Shown: in pieces, positions 57,870 through 64,000 of the stretch
How positions within the stretch are numbered: position 1 is the stretch's first letter
How the letters are laid out: the number at the start of each line of letters is the position of its first letter
From: Strobilurus pachycystidiatus
Taxonomy: Eukaryota > Basidiomycota > Agaricomycetes > Agaricales > Physalacriaceae
Direction of reading: 5' to 3'
Assembly (NCBI GenBank): GCA_019915135.1
Contig: JAHLMK010000031.1
Coordinates: 62,001 to 126,000 of the forward strand
DNA length: 64,000 bases
The notes under the pieces: generated by a model
The model's database searches: none
Seen by the model: the letters and a program-made list of their open reading frames with translations, nothing else
What the model was told of the DNA's origin: nothing
Made by a program: the position numbers and the translations under genes

Positions 57870-57875
57870 TATAAA
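57870..57875 (+). promoter_or_regulatory. TATA box of the small secreted protein gene, copy 2
   Basis: TATAAAGATGTGTGTG, about 125 bp upstream of the ATG and conserved in copy 1, where the promoter otherwise differs. Confidence 0.5.
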
Positions 57876-57996
57876 GATGTGTGTGTCAATTGGAACTTTC
57901 TCTAGCTCCTCTTCCCAAGTTACTTGCAATCAGGCCAGCATGGGTTCCCTTCTCTCATGTTCTTCAGCACTCACTCCACTTTGCAGCTAAACACAA

Positions 57997-58370
57997 TGCA
58001 TTTCAACGTCATCTTCATCGCTGCCGCTATCCTCGCTGTCGCCTCCCCGGCGCTGTCTGTCACACTCACCCCCTTCTCCGGAGCAGGCTGCACTGGAGCG
58101 GCATTTGGAACCGCCACCGGAGGCAACGCCTGTTGGACCCTCGGTAGCGGGTCGGCGAGGTCGTGGTCGTATTCGGGTGTCCCCGACCAGATTTCTTTCT
58201 ACCAGTCTGGCGGGCAAAACGATAACTGCCAAGGGACCCCGTTCGCGACGCTTGGCGCGGGCTCTGGTTGTGTGACCGCTCCTGATGGGTAAGCCGTCTT
58301 TGGGTGATCATTCAAAGGGATACTAATGTTGACTTGTAGATTCAACATTGAGAGCGCCCTCGTTACTTAA
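57997..58370 (+). CDS. Small secreted Cys-containing protein, copy 2
   Basis: Exons 57997-58288 and 58340-58370. Signal peptide MHFNVIFIAAAILAVASPAL, mature part with four cysteines (GAGCTGAAFG, NACWTLGSG, DNCQG, SGCVTAPDG) and C-terminus FNIESALVT. About 85% identical to copy 1 at 33520 by eye, with the intron at the same site. Changes are spread over the mature protein. Role unknown; secreted. Confidence 0.82.
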
Positions 58371-58865
58371 ATCGCCATTGCGGTAGTCACCATTGCCCGA
58401 CGGCCAAAGTTCCCGTTGATTTAAAGAAAGCCTGCTTGTCATTGCTCATGAGATTTGTAATTGTAAATGAAATTGTTGTTATGTCCCATCTTGCCTCACC
58501 GTTCTACGCTTGCCGACCTTGAGAACTCTCCCAGTAGCAGTCGCATCAAATCCTAGTGCTAGCTAGCGGTTGCCGGTGAGTTCCCGGTCATAACTGGTTT
58601 CACGACGCGCCGATATGTACCTTGCATACCAACAATGGTATTATTTCCTCCATCGCCTGCCAGTGGACAACAGGCGCAATGACACTCAACAGCAAATAAA
58701 TAGTTTGACAAAGAACTCTTGTAGTATACATGGTTCATCAGGCCGAAAGGCGCGCCCAGACTGTGACAGGAATTCGAATGCATCTACGCCCAATCTTACG
58801 GACTCTCTCCAAGATACGTGCTGCATTTGATTTCCGTGTGTCGACGCTGGCATCTACAGAGGCAG
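58371..58865. other. Intergenic between convergent genes
   Basis: Starts inside the duplication and ends at the family X member 3 stop codon. Nothing else recognised. Confidence 0.4.
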
Positions 58866-60341
58866 TCAGCGCAAGGGACGGTGCGAAGATATCATCAACG
58901 TACGGTCAAGTGGTAGCCTAGCGGCGGAATTCAGAAAAGACGGACTGGCCGTAGTACCGGTCTCGAGACTTTCTGGGTTTGGCGGCGCAATTGTGTCTGT
59001 CTCCGAAGATGATACTACATTGACAATCTCTTCTCCTGGGTCCACGTCTGATACAACGTGCGTCAAAAAGTCATTTCTAGAAGATTAGAACGGGTACAGA
59101 CCATTTAAGTTCGACAGAGATTGAGTTTTCTCCTGAGAGAAGGTTTCCCGCCGATGTTCTTCTAACTTCGCATCTAGATCCGCATCCATCATCTCCGCCT
59201 CTTTTATCTTGGCTTGCATTCGCGCTTTGTGCTCTTCTCGAATCCTGAAGCACAAGATCAGTCATTGGCAAGAGAATGGACTGCACAAGTACTGACTTCT
59301 CTAGCACCGCCAGTTCCTCAAAGAAGTCAAATGGGTTACCTATCTCGTCGGCAGGTAGAGTCTCAATATGAATAGAAAAGTCGACGACGGGCGTGTAATC
59401 AAAGGTGTGTGCTATATCGTCTTCCGGCGTTACCGACTCTGCGTAGACAGACGGAGCGAGTACTTCATCGGGCTCAAATGACATCTCGGGGGACGGTGAG
59501 AGGGGAAGATTGGGTAAGGACGAGAGACCATCGACCGGACACATGAACATGAACATGTTGTCTTGGGCCTCGTGCTCCAAAGGGTTAGATCTTGACGAAG
59601 ATATGGATGCGGTGGACCAATGGTGCTTCGACCAACCAGGCAGCTGGCCACTCGCGTCGATTGTTTCGCCGACCCCAGTGACTGGCAATGGCATGCTCTC
59701 CGCAACAACGGGTTCTTCCACAATCGCCGGAGAATCGATCATAGGAGGGTCGTCTGCGTAAGGGTCAGGCTCTTCGAAGTCGGTTCCGCCAGTCGCCTCC
59801 GCATGTATCATCTTTTCGCGCCACGCAGTGTCGTCCGTGTTCTGAAAATGGATTCGACAAGCATCATGTCCAGATAGAGCAAACTTTTTCTCTGTGTGCC
59901 TGTGAACATCCAGACACTTGATACGTACAACGTCAACTGCAAGTGTTGGGTGGTAGCAGTCTGGCCAGGGAAGTGGAGGACTACAGGCGAGAGGGGCACG
60001 ATTGCGAGAATGAGAGGTATTGGGCAAAATTGGTAGAGACATTTCTGGGAGATGAAAGGGCTCATTTGGAGGACATGGTAAGCCGTTGGATACGAGGGCT
60101 ATCTCGATGGGCAGAAGAGTCCCGGGGATAGCAAATGCGATGTGCTGCGTCACGAGGCATATGAGTGCGTGCTTGGATTTTCGTGGCCACAAGCGCGTAC
60201 CTGTATGAGACAACCGACATATTTCTGTCGCCTCATTGATTTACACGCTTCTCTAACTTCCTCGTCCTCCAGAATCTGAGACAGACTCTCGTAGGGATCC
60301 AGCTCGATAAACAAGTATTCACCATATAGAGGGAAGGACAT
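58866..60341 (-). CDS. Family X protein, member 3 (uncharacterised)
   Basis: Exons 60341-60201, 60144-59297, 59244 to about 59115, and a last exon from about 59075 to 58866. It shares with members 1 and 2: YGEYLFIELD and QKYVGC at the start; LPEMSLPILP then PPLPWPDCYHPTL; VVDFSIHIETLPADEIGNPF then DFFEEL. It shares with member 1 the helical exon 3 (EEHKARMQAKIKEAEMMDAD then LDAKLEE). Intron positions 1 and 2 match. The central linker is acidic and Pro/Ser-rich as in member 1. The last exon is Ser/Thr-rich. The last intron has two possible donors (25 or 40 nt); the longer is more likely. Confidence 0.75.
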
Positions 60342-60732
60342 GGTTACGGCAGGGGGGGTATGAGATGGGGAGAAGAAGGATCCAACGAGGCATGTCGTGT
60401 TAAATAATCGAGGTGGAACAAGACAAGGGCCAAGATGGGTACAAAAAAACACAAAACAATAACGTGGGAGAGCCGAGCCGATCGAAGGGCCATCACGGCC
60501 GTCCAAGGGAGTCACTCTGCGTTCTTCTTGTTCTTGCTTTTGTTATCCCCATTCTTTTCCCGGTCGAGCAACCACTGACAGCTGTTATAGGCACAATAAG
60601 CCTGCTGTTAACCGGTCGAGATGCGATGATCCTCTTCTGCAATAAATACCCCAATAGAGGAGTTTAGAGGCGCTGGTCTGCCATCGCCGTTCCTTCGCGC
60701 GCATCAATTAGTGACTTTGATAGTCCTCCAAT
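60342..60732. other. Shared promoter region between divergent genes
   Basis: Separates family X member 3 (minus) from the 60733 gene (plus). No ORF of note. Confidence 0.4.
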
Positions 60733-61848
60733 ATGGCTGTGACTTCTAACGCCGGCCCAATCTCTACTCCTACACCGCCGACGGCTGGCTCCGTCAAATT
60801 CTCCGCTGCTCAGGCCTCTGCGGCGCCTATCAGTACCCCGACAGTCGTTTCCCAAGATCAGCCAGCTCAAAATCGTCTACCTCTCCAGGCCATAGCAGGA
60901 CTGCGCCAGTCACTGGTCATGCCATATTATCAGCTTGGTGAGCTGGCAGCGGACATTGCTCTACAATCGTCTCTCGTTACTACCGCGTGCGGTGAAACGG
61001 AATCGAAGTCCTCTTGGGAGCGTGCGCCAAGTAGAGCCGCCAGCAATGCTCAACGCCGTGCTAGGACTGTGGCTCGATCGATTGCCACTAATCTCTCTCG
61101 AATCAACGAATCACTCAGTGCAATCTCACTGGCCGTTGATACGCGCGAGAAGGGACCCAGACCGGCTGTCATCTGCGAGGCTCCTTTGACATATCGAGGT
61201 CCGAAAGGCAAGCCGTGGGTCTTTCCTATGGGAACTTTCAACGGTCACACTGAAGATACGCTTCCGCCTGTTCTAAGAGACTTCGCCTATCGAGTCGCTC
61301 AGGATCCCAACGAGATTGGCACAGAATACGTTCACACCATCCCGAGGTGGGAGGTCAATCCCGATCCTGTCACTGGTACCACACCGCGCCAGTGGCTTGT
61401 CATCCTTCCCTTGGTGCTTCAGAACGAGAGACATCCAACACATGCGGATGCATGGCGTCACCCATCCGCAGGCGGCATTCGTCTCTCCACATACCAGTAT
61501 CGCATGCTCGTCGAAGATAGTAGGCTCAAAATGGCCAACTTTCTGGACAGGGTCCGAGAAAATCCATACGAGCTGACAAAGTTTGTCAACGAGCTGCAGG
61601 AAAATAACAAGGAGGTCCGTGGACTTGTATACTTTCATGATCAGGCTTGTTTTCAACGTATCACATCTTCACTTCAGCATCTTATTGACATTCAGATCAA
61701 GAAACCTACAAATGGTACCTCACTTGCACCCAGAGGATCCATCGCTGCGTCTCAAAATCGCAGGCCCTATAACAGGCCGACCCCTGGTGCATGCAGACCT
61801 CTGACGTCTAAACCTGGCGATAGTACGAGGGTACGAAGATCGTCTTGA
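60733..61848 (+). CDS. Uncharacterised single-exon protein, 371 aa
   Basis: Starts MAVTSNAGPISTPTPPTAGS with a Pro/Thr-rich disordered N-terminus. A helical part follows (QRRARTVARSIATNLSRINE), then a folded-looking region with PLTYRGPKGKPWVFPMGTFN and TTPRQWLVILPLVLQNERHP, then helices (YRMLVEDSRLKMANFLDRVR). The C-terminus is basic (RRPYNRPTPGACRP). No family recognised, no membrane span or signal peptide. The long uninterrupted frame with normal codon usage makes it a real gene. Confidence 0.65.
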   Translation: MAVTSNAGPISTPTPPTAGSVKFSAAQASAAPISTPTVVSQDQPAQNRLPLQAIAGLRQSLVMPYYQLGELAADIALQSSLVTTACGETESKSSWERAPSRAASNAQRRARTVARSIATNLSRINESLSAISLAVDTREKGPRPAVICEAPLTYRGPKGKPWVFPMGTFNGHTEDTLPPVLRDFAYRVAQDPNEIGTEYVHTIPRWEVNPDPVTGTTPRQWLVILPLVLQNERHPTHADAWRHPSAGGIRLSTYQYRMLVEDSRLKMANFLDRVRENPYELTKFVNELQENNKEVRGLVYFHDQACFQRITSSLQHLIDIQIKKPTNGTSLAPRGSIAASQNRRPYNRPTPGACRPLTSKPGDSTRVRRSS

Positions 61849-62522
61849 GTTTCGTGCCATGACTGACTCCCACAAAGGTACAACAATACAGACGAACATC
61901 TATAATATCGTGATTCCAGGAATCGAATACTACAGTACTACTCTTAATTGTAATCGACTCCGTGTCTCGAGTCGTGCCAGCAAATTGTATCACGTCAGCT
62001 GGCGGCGCTCTTTTGAAAACAAATCAGCAATCAGAAGTGCGACGCCGCATCGAGGCAGAATGACTGTCCGTTCCCATAAATAGCCATCCTTTCACCGCTG
62101 CGGCTCCAAGGTCATCGTCGCAATAACCGTCCCATCAAAATTCCGAAATTGCCTCCACATTCATTTTGATACGCTACAGTCGGCTGAGTACAGCATCGAT
62201 GTAAATTCAGCTTCCCTCCAGCTCACTTATCAACGATCAGGCACATGGCTGCAATTGACAAACGTTTCGTTCATTCCAAGAAGAGTATAGCGTATCGTGG
62301 TAGTAGTATAGAAAGCTATTCAAAAGAAAGCGAAGTCCCATGCAGAAGAGCCAATACAAGGACACACAGAGCAGTATGAGAACACAGCCAAAGCAAGAAC
62401 AAGAAACCCAGTCACAGACGAGTATTCCAGAGACAGATCACAAACCTCCAGATCCTAGCGACGTTTCCTTGACTTCGGCTTGGTATCAGAAACCTGCTCC
62501 AACCATCAGCGCAAACTCTGCG
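61849..62522. other. Intergenic
   Basis: 3' flanks of two convergent genes. No gene or repeat recognised. Confidence 0.5.
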
Positions 62523-64000
62523 TCACTTCGCCTTACGACTGACCTTCTTCTCCACAGGAGCTGCCTTCTTCGGGGCGGTCGACTTCTAAGTATCGTGACC
62601 TCAATGAGCGCGCTCATCAAGGTGAAAATCAAGTCCTTACCGTCCGTCTAGCAGGACGAGCGGGTTCCTCTTGTCTCGCCACAGGGGACGATGCTCGGTC
62701 GCGCTTTCCCAACAAAGTCTTCGAGGCCGGAAGGATAGGATCGTCACACAGCGGCTTGTCGTCGTCGTCGTCTTCCGTAAGATCCGAAATGTCGTCGTCT
62801 TCCTCTGGCAGTCTTGCGAGGGTCTTGCTTCTACCGGTCGCCAACGGCTTGGATGGTCCCGCTGGATTCTTGAGGACATAGGTCTACATTAGACAAGATC
62901 CACATAGCGGAGAGAGAGATGTATACCTGAGTTTCAGGCCGAGCAGACGGCGAGCTTGACATCCACAAGTTCAAGTCAACCATAGATTTCGACTGTCCGT
63001 TGTCCACAGTCTGCTTCTTGAGGCACTTGGCCAGCGTCGACTCGAGCGAGTGAATTTTGGCTTGCAGTGACGTGATCATGTTGTTGCGCTACATCCATAA
63101 GATGAGGATCAGTCCCAACTGGAATAGAACTAAACATCACCGAGCGTAGTTCGTTTTCTTGGTTCACAACATCCTGCTCGTACATGTCTTGCGTCATGTG
63201 GATGACTTTCTGGACGAACGCCTTCTCTCCGTCGCTCTTGAGTCGGATCATGAGCACACCAACGGAAGAATCAAGTGAGAACACGAACCAAATTCCCATC
63301 CTTGTACCGAGCAGTCATTGTGTTCTCCCGATCCCGAAAAGCGTCCAACTCCTTCTGCAGTCCTTTCACTTTCTCGTTCGCGTCAGTCAAAGCCTTCGCA
63401 AGATTCGTCGTATCTTGAGAAGCAGCCCGAGCTCGAGTCTTCGAAGTCTCCAAGTCCATAACCGTCTTGTCCAGAAGTAGTCGAGCCTCTACAGCTTGTC
63501 GTCTCGTAGTATCCAGCTCCTTCTGCACCGTCAGGACTTTGCCGCCTTCCAGCCTGAGTCGTTGTTCGAATTGTTCGTCCTGTCGAGCCGTCTCCACCTT
63601 GAGCTTCGTGATCTCCGATTGATAGGTCTTAGCCTCGCTCTGCAGAGTCTTGATCGTCTTGTCCAATGTAGCCTTCTGGTCGTTGAAGGCCTTGAGCCCA
63701 GTATCGAACGCAGCCTTCTGGTCCTTCCGCGATTTCTCGAATTGTGTCTTTTGTTCTTTGAGAGCCTCTTCGAGTGCCACCTTTTGCTCCGCTAGTGAGT
63801 TCGCCCGATTTTCGCAGTCCGTAAGTTCGGTCCGAAGAGCAGCGGCGGCCTGGTCCAACGTCATCTGTCAAAACTTCAGCTTTTTGGTATCAACATTGAT
63901 ATTGAAGGCGTACAACAAGATTGCTGCGTTCCTGGAGAGTTCGATCCAGGACGGACTTCTGTTCCTCGAGCAACGCGACCTCAAGTTTTGATGCGCCTGC
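62523..64000 (-). CDS. Coiled-coil protein, 5' part outside the window
   Basis: The N-terminus lies beyond 64000. Exons in the window: 64000 to about 63930, 63864 to about 63286, about 63235-63136, about 63088-62927, 62883-62641 and 62585-62523. The protein is a long heptad coiled coil (EQKVALEEALKEQKTQFEKS; AKALTDANEKVKGLQKELDA; MITSLQAKIHSLESTLAKCL). It then has an acidic patch (DDISDLTEDDDDDKP) and a Lys/Ala-rich basic end (STAPKKAAPVEKKVSRKAK) that could bind DNA or act as a nuclear signal. No motor or ATPase domain is visible in this part. Structural or chromosome-associated role is only a guess. Confidence 0.65.

Larger units (their letters stand above)
57655..58490 (+). repeat. Segmental duplication, copy 2
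   Basis: Inverted relative to copy 1 (33010-33855), 24 kb away. The match covers promoter, both exons, intron and 3' flank (for example GTAGTCACCATTGCC and GCCTGCTTGTCATT). Confidence 0.8.

Noticed and set aside
59044..59120. 25-nt micro-introns as a special feature of these genes
   Set aside because: At each apparent site (family X member 3, the CHAT gene N-terminus, the 41.4-44.5 kb gene) an alternative donor gives a normal 40-53 nt intron in frame.

Overview
The window looks like a 64 kb piece of a basidiomycete (Agaricomycetes-type) genome. Genes carry many short introns (about 45-60 nt, GT..AG). Several families typical of mushroom-forming fungi occur: TPR/CHAT proteins, AIG1-like GTPases, F-box/LRR proteins, CFEM-like and small secreted Cys proteins, and Helitrons with a DUF6570-like region. 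All gene models below were spliced by eye.

Layout. 1-7 kb is a transposon nest on the minus strand: a tRNA-like SINE head abuts a decayed Ty3/gypsy element (gag, protease, RT), which abuts the 3' part of a broken host gene. That gene also carries two 1013-bp non-autonomous hAT elements in opposite orientation, each with its own 8-bp target duplication; together they form a 2.1 kb palindrome. 8-13.3 kb is ordinary gene-dense sequence: a SAP-domain membrane protein, a CFEM-like surface protein and a Vts1/Smaug-type SAM-domain RNA-binding protein. 13.9-26 kb holds an AIG1-like GTPase, two head-to-head members of a family I do not recognise (family X) and a TPR-CHAT gene. 26.4-28 kb is a secreted PEBP-family gene whose domain is split by a large Gly/Asp/His repeat, followed by repeats. 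29.8-33.5 kb has an uncharacterised 336-aa protein, two tiny membrane proteins in divergent orientation, and copy 1 of a small secreted Cys protein.

35-41.3 kb encodes a Helitron Rep/helicase with at least one frame disruption, followed by a multi-exon minus-strand gene of unknown function and by 5' fragments of two unrelated host genes (an MFS transporter and a Hel2/ZNF598 RING protein), a pattern like Helitron gene capture. 46.8-56.3 kb is an array of fast-evolving F-box-like and uncharacterised genes. A 273-bp CACTA-type MITE with TGG target duplication sits in an ORF at 56.9 kb. 57.7-58.5 kb is a second copy of the small secreted protein locus, 58.9-60.3 kb a third family X member, 60.7-61.8 kb an uncharacterised 371-aa protein, and the right edge the 3' part of a coiled-coil gene.

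The points most worth following are family X (three divergent paralogues in one window), the PEBP protein with an expanded internal repeat, the hAT palindrome explained by two separate insertions, and the repeated occurrence of single in-frame TGA codons inside otherwise intact reading frames.
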